A DNA stretch of 64,000 nt from Rhypophila decipiens. Lineage: Eukaryota > Ascomycota > Sordariomycetes > Sordariales > Naviculisporaceae. Positions 23,125 to 35,455 of this stretch are shown here, one piece after another. Made by a program: the position numbers and the translations under genes. Where the stretch lies: contig MU858055.1 in assembly GCA_033297075.1 (NCBI GenBank), positions 62,001 to 126,000 of the forward strand, given 5' to 3'. The notes beneath the pieces are model-generated. The model was not told where the DNA came from. It did not search any database and saw only the letters and a list, made by a program, of their open reading frames with translations. How positions within the stretch are numbered: position 1 is the stretch's first letter; each line of letters starts with the position of its first letter.

Positions 23125-26100
23125 ATGGACGATCTTCTCAAAAATGTCACACACCCGCCCATTATTCACAGAGGTACCGCCGAGACCATCTTTCTAAGGG
23201 CCCAGATACTCTACCCTGTGATCCTCCTGGTGGCCTTCGTCCTATCCGCTGCCGTCCACAGCATCCTCACCTCTCGAAGCGAAGAGGAGCTCGATGTCCC
23301 AACCGTGACAGGTCCGGGCGGGAAGCCTCTCCCGGTCACCAAGAGGAAACGAGAACAGGAGGAGCCCCGGGATCTTGACTCGGACGGCCAGAGCACGGGT
23401 CTCGTGGCTTTCAAGCACCTGGCAGCCGTCGTGGTCTTGACGTTTCTCGCCAATGGCCTTGCCCTGGTTGCTCATCTCAATTCTCACCACCCCAAGTATG
23501 ATGCACTCCAGGATCCTCACTGGCAGTGCAGTGAAGAACGAATGGTGAGTCTCCTTCCTCTCATTCCCTCCCGGGAGTGGCCCGACTTGACAGCTCACTT
23601 ACAATACCGGAAAAGGTCTACCTGATTGGGTCTGCCTTTCTTTACTTTTACGTGCTCATCACGCTTTTTGATTGGAAGCCGAGTCCAACGCCGGTACACA
23701 TGATTGTTTGGATGCTGGGCCTCGTTGGCGAACTCACGATAACGGTCTCTTCGCTTTATGTCCTCTGGGCCCCTGTCAACACGGTGGAAATCCAACAACT
23801 AGGCCATGCAAACCACGATAGAGTTCGTGGATGGGACATGTTCGGCTTTGCGGTTAGCATAGCCCGCCTTTCGCTCATTACTCTTCTCGCAGGCCTGTAC
23901 GCAGCGCTCAAGACCAGGAAGTCATTCAAGGAACGCAGACTCCTGGACGAGGAATCCAACCGGTCCGACACTGACGAGACCAGTCCCCTGCTAATGGGCA
24001 ACGGGGCAAATTACCACACCCAGACCAACGGTCATGCCTCCAACGGCCGGAACAGGGCCGGCTCCAACTTCAACGGGTCCCAGGCATCCAGCTGTCAGCA
24101 ACCGGAAGAGGAGGCTGCTTTCTACAGGCCCGAGAAGCTGCCCCACAAGTCTTGGTACGAATACTGCCGCGGATACTCGGTGTTCTTTCCGTATCTGTGG
24201 CCGAGCGACTCGCTGAAGCTCCAGGGAGTCGTCCTTCTGTGCTTCATCCTCATTATCTTCCAGCGAATCGTCAACGTTATGGTTCCGACCCAGATCGGCA
24301 AGGTGACGGAACTTCTTAAACAGCGGGACGATGACTGGAAGACCCAGGTGGGTCTTTTGATTGTGTATAAGCTGCTTCAGGGCCAGGCTGGTTTGCTTGG
24401 GTCTCTTCGCTCCATCCTTTGGATCCCTGTCTCGCAGCACACCTACCGGGCATTGACCACGGCCTCTTTCGAACACGTCCACTCCTTGTCGTTGGACTTC
24501 CATCTCGGAAAGCGCACCGGAGAGGTTCTTTCGGCGCTAAACAAAGGAGCTTCCATCAACCAGTTCCTGGAACAGGTCACCTTCCAGGTCATACCCATGC
24601 TGGTGGACCTCCTCGTCGCCATCGTCTACTTCTACCTTAAGTTCGGCCCCATGTACTCCCTGTTCGTCTCGATCATCACATTCTACTATCTGTACTTGAC
24701 CATTCGCATGGCGGCCACTAGAGCTGACCAGCGACGCGACATGGTCAATGCCGACCGGGAGGAAGAAGCGGTCAAGAACGATTCCATAACATCCTACGAA
24801 ACCGTCAAATATTTCAATGCCGAGAAGTACGAGTTCAACCGGTACCGGAACGCCATCATCACTTTCCAGAAAGCCGAGGCCAAGGTTACATGGGGCATCA
24901 ACCACATGAACATGTGTCAGTCCCTTGTGTTCATGTCTGGCATCATGGTTGCCATGATGTACTGCGCCAACGAGGTCCGGCTTGGCACGCGCAAAGTCGG
25001 CGACTTTGTCGCTCTGGTCACTTACCTCGGCCAGTTGCAAGGCCCTCTGAACTTCTTCGGCACTTTCTACCGCACCGTGCAGCAGGCAATGATCTCCGGC
25101 GAGCGACTCCTTGAGCTGTTCAAAATTCAGCCCACGGTGGTGGACAAACCGAACGTCGAGGCCCTACCCGAGTGCACCGGCCATATCAAGTGGGACGATG
25201 TTGGGTTCTCGTATGACAAGCGCAGAACTGCACTGCACAATCTGTCGTTCGAGTGTAAGCCTGGCACCACAACAGCCTTTGTGGGAGAGTCAGGTGGCGG
25301 TAAATCGACAGTGTTTCGGCTCATGTTCCGCTACTATAACTGCCAGACGGGTAAGATTCAGATCGACGGCCAAGATGTGAAGGATTTGACCATCGACTCT
25401 GTGCGTCGTTTCATTGGCGTTGTTCCGCAAGACACCATGCTCTTCAACGAGACCCTGATGTACAACCTCCAGTACGCAAACCCCCAGGCGACGGAGGAGG
25501 ACGTTTTCGAGGCCTGCCGTGCGGCTGCCATCCACGACCGAATCATGAGCTTCCCTGACGGCTATCTCACAAAGGTTGGTGAGCGTGGTCTTCGACTCAG
25601 CGGCGGTGAAAAGCAGCGAGTAGCCATTGCACGCACAATCCTCAAGAACCCCAAAATCATCATGCTTGACGAAGCAACGTCTGCCTTGGATGGTGAGACG
25701 GAGCAGAAGATCCAATCAAAGTTGATCAGCGGGAATTTTGGACAAGATCGTACGCTCTTGATCATTGCGTAAGTATATCCTCCGTTGGCTCAAGTGAAAG
25801 ACGCTCTTTAGGTTGCTAACTTGTATCACAGGCATCGGTTGTCAACAATCACGCATGCCGATCAAATCATTGTTCTCCACGCTGGAACCATCGTGGAGAA
25901 AGGTACTCACCAGGAGCTTCTAGCGCTCAATGGACGTTACGCTTCAATGTGGGACAAGCATTGTCGCGCTGAGCAGGCGGCCGAAGCGGCTCGCGACGCA
26001 ACCCGCAAGGCTCGGAAGCTTCTTTGCCAGGCCAATCTCTCACGTGGCGATGAATCGCCTAGTGGGTTCACCAGCCTGGCCAACTCGACCATTCTCCATC

Positions 26101-26414
26101 CCGGCCATATTATTACCACAGGCCCAGGTTCACCCAACGACACCTCATCACAGACAGACAGCGATTCCGTCTCGGGTGACAGCGCTAGGTCAGAGAACGG
26201 ATCAGAGGGCACCCTCCGAGATGATAGCAGCGATGATTCACATCACGAAACAATGGCCGGTGAATACGAGACTGCCACACTGGACCAGACGACGTCACAG
26301 TCAGGAGCCGGATATGTACCCTTGCATCCTCATATCGAATCCACCAACGGGCGAGAGCCGGTCATACAACACGCATCAACTCAACACGTTCAGGCCCTCC
26401 GGCAAGATTTATAA
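23125..26414 (+). CDS. HMT1: HMT1/ABCB6-type ABC half-transporter (heavy-metal tolerance)
   Basis: ABC half-transporter of the vacuolar heavy-metal tolerance group; in fission yeast Hmt1 moves phytochelatin- and glutathione-type conjugates into the vacuole. Exons 23125-23544, 23616-25768 and 25832-26414 give 1051 aa; introns of 71 and 63 bp are in phase 0 and 2. Seen: an extra N-terminal membrane domain (about residues 1-275) as in ABCB6/Hmt1, a six-helix ABC transmembrane domain (about 350-640), then one nucleotide-binding domain with Walker [10 protein letters not shown] (about 696-704), signature LSGGEKQR (about 801), Walker [13 protein letters not shown] (about 822) and the switch H in IAHRLSTI, which is rebuilt across intron 2. 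A Ser/Asp-rich tail of some 140 residues follows. Substrate is inferred. It is convergent with NHX1. Confidence 0.93.
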
Positions 26415-27516
26415 GGCCTCAGAGGCCCATATGACATCAATCATTATTCTGTACATCTCACCAACACTCTAATAATCGTCCTCGGCTGGCTTCTGTCGGG
26501 TGCCGCCCGTTGACACAGCCGACATTGTACACGATGAGTTACGATACGAGCGAGTAATTGCCCATTTTCACTGTCTATATACGGGCTTCTATTTCAGCAT
26601 TTTCCTTTACTTTCCTTGTTATTTTGCATAACTTGTTGATACTTTTCTTTTTTTTTTTTGATGAGAGATGAGGACCATGACTGCAAGCATGGGCTGGCGT
26701 TCGGGGAGATTTCACGCTTTAATCTTTTTGTTTTTTTCCCTCATTCCATCTCTCACACACATACTCGGGGTATACAGAAAACCTGTGTTGTTTCAGTCTG
26801 GCATGTTGCCGGACTGGAGGGGGCTGAAATTTTGGGTGGGAGGACCGGCCTCCCTGACGGACTAATGGGGTTATGGAGTAATGGATGAGATGCTGGTCAG
26901 GGATGTGCATGGAATTTTGGGTTCGTTCATTTACGGCTGTTTCTTTCTTTTAAAGACCAAGCGGGCGTATGAAGCCTGGTTGATGGGTAGTGGTAGTGGT
27001 AATACGGACGCGGACATGGACCCAGAGATGGAGCCGGGTCCGTCATATATACGTTTTGGAGGGAGATGCCCGATGACCTGACGGATGGGCCTTATTAGAC
27101 TTAATGTGGTGGACGGGATCGGGGCCTACTGTTATTTAGGCTCTTCTTGGGACTGGGAGGTTATAATTGCTTGAAAAATTACCATTACGCGAAGAGAAAA
27201 ATTAATAACAGCGGTTCTCGACTGATAGTAACCCTTGGTGTTCTGGACTCGAATGCGCTAGGTTGAACTTTGTGACCATTCTCCTTGATATGTCTGCAGC
27301 TAAGTCCCGATAACTAGGTACCTACCTCTAGACTGAAAGAGGCCGCCATAATAGTACCTAGGCATGAATATTAAGAACTGGAATCGTAGAAAATGCATGT
27401 CTCTGAAAGAGCATGATTGAAACTAGATAGGGAATCTATAATAGACCAGGAAGTAGCTAACCATCCATCATACCAAAGCAAGTACACTAGCATTACATGA
27501 GTCTCTTCATTTTTCA
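26415..27516. other. Intergenic, convergent 3' ends of HMT1 and NHX1
   Basis: 1.1 kb shared 3' region. It contains a T12 tract at 26648-26659 and short TACC repeats near 27321; no credible gene. It presumably holds both polyadenylation sites. Confidence 0.55.
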
Positions 27517-29801
27517 TCATGGCCCGCCGTCACCCTGGTTCGCTCTAGTCCCGCCGTCCAGAAGCAAGGTAGGCTTGATAAAGTCCTCATCCAGCTGCCT
27601 AAACAAGGCCGATGGATCTTCTGTTCTGAACAACTGCCTTATCGCAGCCGTAGCCGTCAAGGGTTGTGTATGTTGTTGTTGTTGTTGCTGTTGCCCTTGG
27701 TTATGACTATTGTTTTCTTCTCTGGTAGAAGGAGTCCCCCTGCCAGATGATCCCGTCCCTGGGTTCGGCATAGGACTTGACCTCCTCCTCGGCGCGGGAG
27801 GTGGCAGGTCAGAGGTGTCGATATCGCTGCCAATCTCCGAGTCAGTATTACTGCCTCCTACCCCGAGCAGCTCGGACCTCTCGAATTCCTCTGCCCCTCT
27901 CCCGCCGCCGACGCCGGGTGTTCGGCTGTTACTAGGTTGCCGTCTTGGCATCGTCGGGTTTGGCGATCTATGGCCAGAGGCCCAGCCATTCCTGTCTCTA
28001 CTGCCACTGCCTCCTTCACGATTCGTCCTCGAACTCCCGATATTGCTCAGGGGTAATGTGCTACCTCCCCGACTCCGCGGGTTATGTCCGATGCCTGTCC
28101 CGGAGCGCTTATAATATGTGCCGCCGCTGATGGCTTCAATGTCAAACTCGTCATCCGAGTCCAGCTCGTCCACCACACCCGTGCGAATGCCGAGGATCTC
28201 GAGCATGCGCGCGGTCGTGCCTCCAAAAATGATGACCGACAACACGACTACCACGAGAACCGTCGCCTTCAGGGCGAATCGCTCTTTACCAGTCAGCAGC
28301 GCAGCAAGGGCCACACCGACGGCACCACGCAGACCGGCCCAGAACAGCATCGCCTGATAGCTGTAAGGGAGCTCGTCTGTGGATTCGCGGCCGGCGCGAC
28401 GGGCCCGATAGCGGAGAAACCAGTTGATGGCGCGTGACAGGGGAAAGACAGCCATCCATCTTGCTACACATACCGCCAGGACGGTCACGATAATGAATAG
28501 AGGCTGGTACACCAGGTCTTTCTCTGTAAAGAGCGACAGACCAAGGTAGATGAAGATGAAGTTCTCGGACAGCTGGGCCAATACCTGAAAGAGGTATTTG
28601 GTGGTCAACTGGGTCCGCCGAGACATGTTGAAGTAGGCATAGTGCTTGAGCGTAATACCGCAGAACAGTAGAGACACAATACCTATGTCAAAGTCAGTAT
28701 AATCAAGACTATCAGGCCAATAGCATGTTCTGGTCACTTACCGGACATTTGGACGGCCTGGGAGAAGAAATACGTTGCGTAGGCAATCAAGACAATCAGG
28801 CAGCTCTCAATCTTGGGGTACCGTCGCACGTACGTGTACTTCAGCCCCAGAGCAGCCAGGATTCCAACAATGGTGCCGATGGCCAAACTCCCAAAGAACT
28901 CTGTCAAGAAGTACCAGATGCCGTGGAAAAGACTCCAGATGCCGATTGCGCCGCCGTTTCCTTTGCTAGCATTCTGGGCAGACTCGAAAATGACGATGGC
29001 AATAGCATCGTTCAGTATCGACTCGCCGAAAATGATAGTGTACAGTTTTGGGTCGACCTTGTAGGAGTTGAAGATGGCGAGGATCGTCACGGGGTCCGTG
29101 GCGGACAAGGTTGCGCCGACCGAGATGGCGTCGATCCAGGACAGGTCCAGTCCCTCGAGGGGTATCCTTGTGTAGAGCCACAGAATCACACCGATGACCA
29201 CGGCCGATATGAAGGTGCCGGCGAAGGCGAAGGTCAAGATCGTGCCAATGTTCCGGAAGAAGTTGGCTTGGTGCAGCTCATAACCGGACGAAAGAATGAT
29301 GGGCGGGAGGAGGAGATTGAAGAATATTTGGTAGTCGAAGCTGACGAGGTCTCGAATAGAATCGCCGGCGGTAACTCGAAGTATCAGGCCGACAGTCATT
29401 CCTACAAGGGGGGATCATGACGAATTAGAACGAGACTTAGTCGCAAGGGAAGAATTCGGCGCACCGGCAAAGATGGAGATGACCGTCTCGTGTACGGCAG
29501 TGATTTTCCGTTGCTGCATTATATAGCTTGTGAAAAATGCCACAATAAGTAGCATGATGAGGATGAATAGCGCCCATGATGCATTGATCTCTTGTTTCGA
29601 TGAATCGCCGGCTGTGGATGGCATCGAGTTAGCTTCGGGGCAGGCGACAAGACATCGTCAGAAGTGGCATACGCTCGGGATCTTCTTCGGCTCGCTCTGC
29701 AAAAGGTAGTGTTAGCATACAATACTTGTTGGATTCCTTGATTGGCGATATAGCCTACTTGCGAGCGTCAGCATCGAGCTGGCGAGCATTGTCGCAAACA
29801 T
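27517..29801 (-). CDS. NHX1: Endosomal/vacuolar Na+(K+)/H+ exchanger Nhx1
   Basis: CPA1-family exchanger of late endosomes and vacuoles, moving Na+ or K+ inward for H+; needed for salt tolerance and luminal pH in yeast. Exons 29801-29759, 29696-29673, 29611-29465, 29401-28742 and 28682-27517 give 679 aa; introns are 59-63 bp. The 24-base second exon was placed because it joins the frame as LAKRAEEDPEPGDSS. Seen: about 12 membrane segments, the inhibitor-site-like motif FFNLLLPPIILSSGYEL, SATDPVTILAIF, and FGESILNDAIAIVIFE. The tail has GGTYYKRSGTG, Ser/Gly-rich sequence and a short Gln run. The second sodium/proton antiporter in the window; distinct in family branch and location from NHA1. 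Confidence 0.95.
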
Positions 29802-31001
29802 GGTGGGCCAGGTGTCGTCGCGACGGGCAGGAAGGTTCTCAGTTCAATAGCGCAAACAAAAGAATGGTTGCTCAGGGAGGAGCGAAGCTCGTTAACGACT
29901 GGAACTTGGGCAACTCATCAAATTGCGAGATTCCAAGTCGGTGGCTTGGAAAGTTGATTGAATGGCAGAAGGTTAAGTTGTCGTACCCGTCAAGGCTCAC
30001 TGACGATTCCAGGTAGTTGACCCTTGGCCCTTTCCATGTGGTACGGACGGTATGAGTGAAGCGTATCAATACACTACGTACACAACACCTTGCCCGACTT
30101 CCAGGTTCGATTTCGATACATTTGTCATTCTCACCGTGACATATCATTGTCCGCAAATCTCACCGAAAGGACTAGCGCCTTGATTGAAAGCAGTTTGGTT
30201 CAATAGGGGAACTACGAGATATTAGGGACTTGATATCCTCCTACCTAGCCATGATATTTCGTACGTAATTCGCTGGCTCACATGATGGAAGGCAGAACCT
30301 TGTGTGTTCACATGAGGTTGGAGGTAATACGCAGTCCCTCGTCAAAGGTCATCAGAACCAGTCTCAAAATGGAGCGTACGACAATAATTGTGTTCAATTT
30401 CTGGAGAAGAAGGACCCTTTGAAACCAGATTATTCCTTGGCTGTGATCTCTTCCAGTTTCTGCTATCCTTTCGGAAGTTTGTACAGTACGTATTGACATG
30501 CACTCTACGCGTGTGCACATACAGAGTACGGGGTAGTGGTCCACTATATCCCCGCACCGAGCGCCTGACATAATCGGTTTAGCCCAAGCCAGCCAAGTCC
30601 AGGGCTCGTGGATCTCTTTGAATGGTCCATCCCATGACGTGCAACTCCCAGTTGACCCTCGTCCGGAGGAAACGCCTGTGCCGAGTTTGATTCCCCTCCA
30701 GCAATCTTGTTCTATTTGTCTCCAAGCTCACTGTTGTTTGATTTCATTTCCATCCTCGTCTCTCGACTCCGAGGGTGTTGAGTCTCCTTATCGCTTCCAA
30801 TCGCCCGCGCTCCGCCAAGTCTCTAAGCTGGATGCACTGAAGTCATCCTCACGACAGACGACGCAACAATCGTTCCGACTAAGATCAACTTATCCATCCC
30901 GTCCACAACGGCGACACTCTGAAAGACAACCAAAGCCTCAAGCGCCTCATCAAAGACTATCAGAAAGTCTCGTGCAAAATCGCTCCCTTTTCCCACTCCG
31001 C
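29802..31001. other. Divergent promoter region NHX1/sucrose transporter
   Basis: 1.2 kb between two start codons. The plus-strand frame upstream of 31002 is open back to about 30618 but holds no ATG, so it is taken as leader. No other feature seen. Confidence 0.55.
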
Positions 31002-33190
31002 ATGACGTCGTCGTTAGCAGAGAATCCAGACCGGGCCCGCCCCGCAGGCGACAGCAATCAACAACCACCAGCCTCGAAAGCAACTGGCAAAGACAGAGAT
31101 TCAAGAGCGACACAATCGTACCGCCGTAGTAATGAAGAGCCAAGAGAACAGGTCATCGAGCATCCTCAGGGGGCGAGTAGGCTCAACGAGGCCTCTCCTC
31201 TCCTGTCCCCGGCGTCAGAGGAAGATGGCTTCCTGAATGGCGCAGCAGAGGATTCGAACGACGAGTTCCAGGCCACAAAATCAATATGGTATCTGGTACT
31301 CCTGACGATAAGCATTGGTGGGCTGCAGATTGCCTGGTCTGTTGAGATGTCTGCGGGCTCTCCTTACCTGCTCTCGCTGGGCATCAGCAAATCGCTGATG
31401 GCCCTTGTGTGGATTGCTGGCCCATTATCGGGGACACTGGTGCAGCCCTACGTCGGCATGCTGAGCGACAACTGCCGCATCTCGTGGGGAAAGCGCAAGC
31501 CTTTCATGTTGATTGGAACCGTTGCTACGGTCATCTCATTGATGGTTCTTGCCTGGACCAGGGAGATCATCGGCGGCTTTCTTGGGCTCTTTGGTGCCGA
31601 CCCTGAGTCGCAGTTCGTCAAGGTCTCGATTATTGTCACGGCCGTGCTTTGGATCTACATTCTGGATTTTGCCATCAACACTGGTAAGATAACTATCGTC
31701 CAAGAGCGACACGAACCAAAGCGTTCAAGTTGCTAACCATCCTCGTCAATCATAGTCCAGGCAGCCATTCGTGCCTTCATTGTCGATTGCGCCCCGACCC
31801 ATCAGCAAGGTAAGAAAAAGAGCTCGACCTTTGGTGCATACATCAGTGCCATCAGAATTAACAGTTTGGTACAGAACAAGCAAATGCCATGGCAAGTCGA
31901 TTTGTCGGTATTGGTAACATTATGGGCTACCTCGCCGGCTACATGAATCTATCCACCGTATTCTGGTGGCTTGGCGATACACAGTTCAAAGACCTCTGCG
32001 CGCTGGCAAGCATCGGTCTCGCTGGAACTGTTCTTCTGTCCGTTCTGGTGATCAAGGAGAGGGACCCTCGGCTTGAGGGCCCTCCCTCCAAGGACAAGCC
32101 TGGCGTGTTCGCCTTCTTCAAGAAGATCTTCACCTCTATCAAGAGGCTTCCGCCCCAGACTAAGAAAGTCTGCCAGGTTCAGTTCTGTGCTTGGATTGGG
32201 TTCTTCCCCATGCTATTTTACACCTCGTCTTACATTGGTGAGATCTACGCTGAGCCATATCTCGAGGAGAACCCGCACATGACGCCAGAGGAGCTCGATC
32301 ATCTCTACGAACAGGCAACGCAAGTGGGAACTTTTGCTCTGCTCATTTTCGCAATCACCAGTCTGGCGACGAACGTGTTCCTGCCGTTTTTCATTGCGCC
32401 AACATATGACACCCAAGCACTCGAGTCGGTAGAAGTAGCCGCTGGACCAGCTGGCCCTATCAAGGATTATGAGATGGAGGAAAAGACGTGGTTGGACTAC
32501 CTCGTCATCCCTGGCTTCACTTTGCGTCGTGCGTGGATGTTGTCTCAGCTGCTCTTCACCGGAAGCATGCTGTGCACAGTATTCGTGCGGACCGTTACAG
32601 CCGCCACCGTTCTGATCGGTCTGGTGGGTATCACTTGGGCTCTCACGCTCTGGGCGCCGTGGGCCATCATCAGCGCTGAGATCTCGAAGCGTGATGAGAT
32701 GCGCCGCACCCATCAGCTGAGCAGCGGTTCGGCTGATCGCATCACCGCCCTTGATGGATACTCGTCGGATGACAACCGCGATCAAGAGCTTGGGCAGACG
32801 GACGAGGAATCCGCCGACCAAGCTGGTGTGATTCTTGGCATTCACAATATGGCCATCGCCGCGCCACAGATCATCGCCACTGTCGTGAGCAGCATCATCT
32901 TCCGCATCTTCCAGAAGCCGCGAGGCACGCCTGGTGACCACAGCATTGCCATCGTCCTAGCTCTCGGTGGCATCACGGTGCTCATCTCGGCGTTGCTGAT
33001 TCATCGTATCAAGGACGAGCCCGAACAGAGCATCCCAATTGCTGACATGAGTGCTATTGAAGAGGGCGAGTCTCTAACACGTCCTAGCACAGCCCACAGC
33101 CGGACACGCTCGTTTGAGCAGCTCCCGCGTGCAAGTCTGGAACGTGCCTCCTTGGTTCGTAACAAGAGCTTCAGCGGTGTTGAGTACTGA
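31002..33190 (+). CDS. GPH-family sucrose/alpha-glucoside-proton symporter (SUT type)
   Basis: Twelve-helix major-facilitator protein of the glycoside-pentoside-hexuronide group, like fission-yeast Sut1 and plant sucrose carriers. Exons 31002-31683, 31756-31809 and 31875-33190 give 683 aa; introns are 72 and 65 bp, both after phase-1 splits, restoring INTVQAAIRAFIVDCAPTHQ. Seen: a 90-residue hydrophilic N-terminus with an acidic di-leucine-like stretch (NEASPLLSPASEED), first helix from SIWYLVLLTISIGG, the family loop GMLSDNCRISWGKRKPF between helices 2 and 3, a large central loop, and QAGVILGIHNMAIAAPQII in the second half. Start: only in-frame ATG before helix 1. Expected plasma-membrane uptake of sucrose or maltose; substrate not provable from sequence. 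The next gene downstream encodes a secreted glucanase. Confidence 0.92.
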
Positions 33191-34383
33191 AAAGAGAGTA
33201 TTCGCTGAATCAGTCGTCTGGGTATGATTACCTCTAGTGCATAGCAAATAAGCGGGAAAGAAAGTGGTGGGAGAGTTTTCTCGATGAAAGGCAAAACATG
33301 TAAGTGGACTCGTCAAGCGAACCGAATCTGCCCCCTTTCATGCGTGCTTTAAAGGGCATGGTGTAGGAAGAAGACATTGGCTTGGCAACTGAAAAGAGGG
33401 TTGGTATATCGGGATAGAAGATTTGACAGGTATTTGGTCGGAGGCGGGAGTGTGGACAGTTTCTCCTTTCATCTTATTTCCTTTAATTTGTATCTTCCCC
33501 GCTAGTTCATACTTCATTCCTTGTTTTCTGTTGGTTGTTGTTTGATTTAGCATACAGTACAGTTAACGACTATTTTGCGGTGCTTGGCAAACCGGAAGCC
33601 AGGCTGGTTTGAAGGTATTTTCGAAGCTTATGTTTCCTTGAACTCGAATTTTTCTGGATAGTGTCAGTCATTAATACAATGGGCGGTTCTCATACTAAAT
33701 AGAGGTCCTGATATTTATGCTCTGGCCTTTTTTGGAGGACCCTACTCGCTGATTCTCTCCCATCAGTATTTCCCCACAAGCCGGCACTCGTCATCACTTG
33801 ATGGCCAATCTACATGGCCCTTCCTTTCAGAAGACTTTACTATATCTCAGCCGTCTTCTCTATGTTCCCCGGTCATACTTGTATCAAGGTATCCCGCTTC
33901 CTATATACGCTTTGTGTGGGGTAGACGTCAACCTTCACAGGCTAATCTCTCCTGAGCGGACAGCCACCTCCGACTCGATCAGAGAGATTTACGAAGGAGA
34001 ACGATACATGCATATTGATTAATGGAATTCAGTCGTCTGACCATTGGACTTGAGCGTTCATATTTACAATGCGCTTTTTTTGTGTTTTTCTGGCCCTCCC
34101 GAATGCGGACCGTCTGTTCCTGGACGGATATTATTCCGCCTCATAATCAGATCTGTATAGTATCTATATAGTAGATGGTATTAGAGTGCGTTTACTCTTG
34201 TCAGAGCATCAGAGCCCGGGATTACCAACACGGTTCATTCGTTGACATTGGGGGAAATGGTATATATAGTGTCCTTGTTTACATATTGCTCTTTCCGGGT
34301 CAACTTTCTTTTAGAATCTCCCTCTTCTTTCATCCTTGCAGGAATAGAGTCAGTTCCCTTTAAGAGAAAGCCTACGTTTCAAG
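33191..34383. other. Intergenic, before GH131
   Basis: 1.2 kb: 3' UTR of the sugar transporter and the GH131 promoter. It contains a TATA box at 34261 and one GTGGGG (CreA-like SYGGRG) at 33916-33921. No gene seen. Confidence 0.5.
34261..34268 (+). promoter_or_regulatory. TATA box of the GH131 gene
   Basis: TATATATA lies 116-123 bases before the GH131 start codon and is followed by a pyrimidine-rich stretch, as expected for an inducible secreted-enzyme gene. Confidence 0.4.
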
Positions 34384-35455
34384 ATGAAGAACTTGTCATT
34401 CCTCGCCACGCTGGCAACCTCCCTGTTCGTAACAGGAGAGGCAGCTCTTCTTTGGGATGGACGGTTCAATGATTTTTCCTCGGCAGCGGACCTGAACAAA
34501 TGGAGCTGGAGCAACCAAGTCAGTTCGAACCACCAAGATTTACTTACCTCTTTTTGCAAAGACCTACCTACATACTGACTTCACATCTCCTTTATTTGCG
34601 TCTGTCAGGTCGGACCCTACCAGTATTACATCCACGGCTCAGGCAACGTGGACAAGTACATCCAGCTCTCGTCGGCGCACAAGAACCCCAACGACACGGC
34701 CTCGAAGCAAGGGGCCAAGTTCACGCTCGACAGCTCGGCCTACTGGAACGGCCAGAACATGCGCCGTATCGAGCTGATTCCCCAGACCAAGGCGGCGATT
34801 ACTTCCGGCAAGGTGTTTTACCACTTTAGCATCATGAGGAAGGACGTAAACGCGCCGAGCATCTACCGCGAGCACCAGATCTGCTTCTTCGAGAGCCACT
34901 TTACCGAGCTCAAGTATGGATGGATCAGTGGCGAGCAGGGGACGAGTAACCCTAATTTGCAGTGGATGACGAACCAGAAGAGCCAGTGGAAGACTGAGTG
35001 GAAGGCTGGGGTTTGGCATAATGTTGCTTATGAGATTGTATGTTTTTCCCTTCCTTTCTGTCGTCCTTCCTATTCAAGCTCTCATCAGCATTTTCACTTC
35101 TTACCTTGACCCTTTACCCTTGCCTGCTACCATATACAACACAACCAGAGGCGTTATCAATTTCTACCAGCCAAGGTCATATATGAAGCAAGAACGAGAA
35201 TTACTAACAGCAGGATTATTTTTTGAACAGGACTTCTCCTCTAAAAAGGTCGGCTTCTGGCACTCCGAGGGCGGCGAGCCTCTCAAGCAAATCGTCGCTC
35301 CCGTCTCCGCGCCGGTGTCTTCCAACGGCCAAGACTGGCATCTCGGTGTTCTTGAGCTTCCCCGGTCTGGATACTCGGATGCCAACGAGGACTTTTACTT
35401 CTCCGGTGTGTACATCGAATCGGGCAGCATCACCACGTCTGTTAGCGGGCCTTGA
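34384..35455 (+). CDS. Secreted glycoside hydrolase family 131 beta-glucanase
   Basis: Member of the fungal GH131 family, beta-glucanases acting on beta-1,3/1,6- and 1,4-linked glucans. Exons 34384-34518, 34609-35037 and 35231-35455, introns of 90 and 193 bp in phase 0, give 262 aa, the usual length of a single GH131 domain without binding module. Seen: signal peptide (about residues 1-20), then LLWDGRFNDFSSAADLNKWS, NQVGPYQYYIHGSG across intron 1, SAYWNGQNMRRIELIPQT, and SIYREHQICFFESHF followed by the GWISGEQG segment; the acidic residues in these stretches are candidates for the active site. The C-terminal DFYFSGVYIESG closes the beta-jelly-roll pattern. The second intron is long for this window but contains a normal acceptor (GAACAG). 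Role inferred: degradation of plant or fungal wall glucans. Confidence 0.88.

Noticed and set aside
28725..29420. 231-codon plus-strand frame opposite NHX1
   Set aside because: Shadow of the conserved exchanger exon.
30618..31001. N-terminal extension of the sugar transporter
   Set aside because: The frame is open but contains no ATG before 31002.
32213..32941. 242-codon minus-strand frame opposite the sugar transporter
   Set aside because: Shadow of a GC-rich exon, no independent support.
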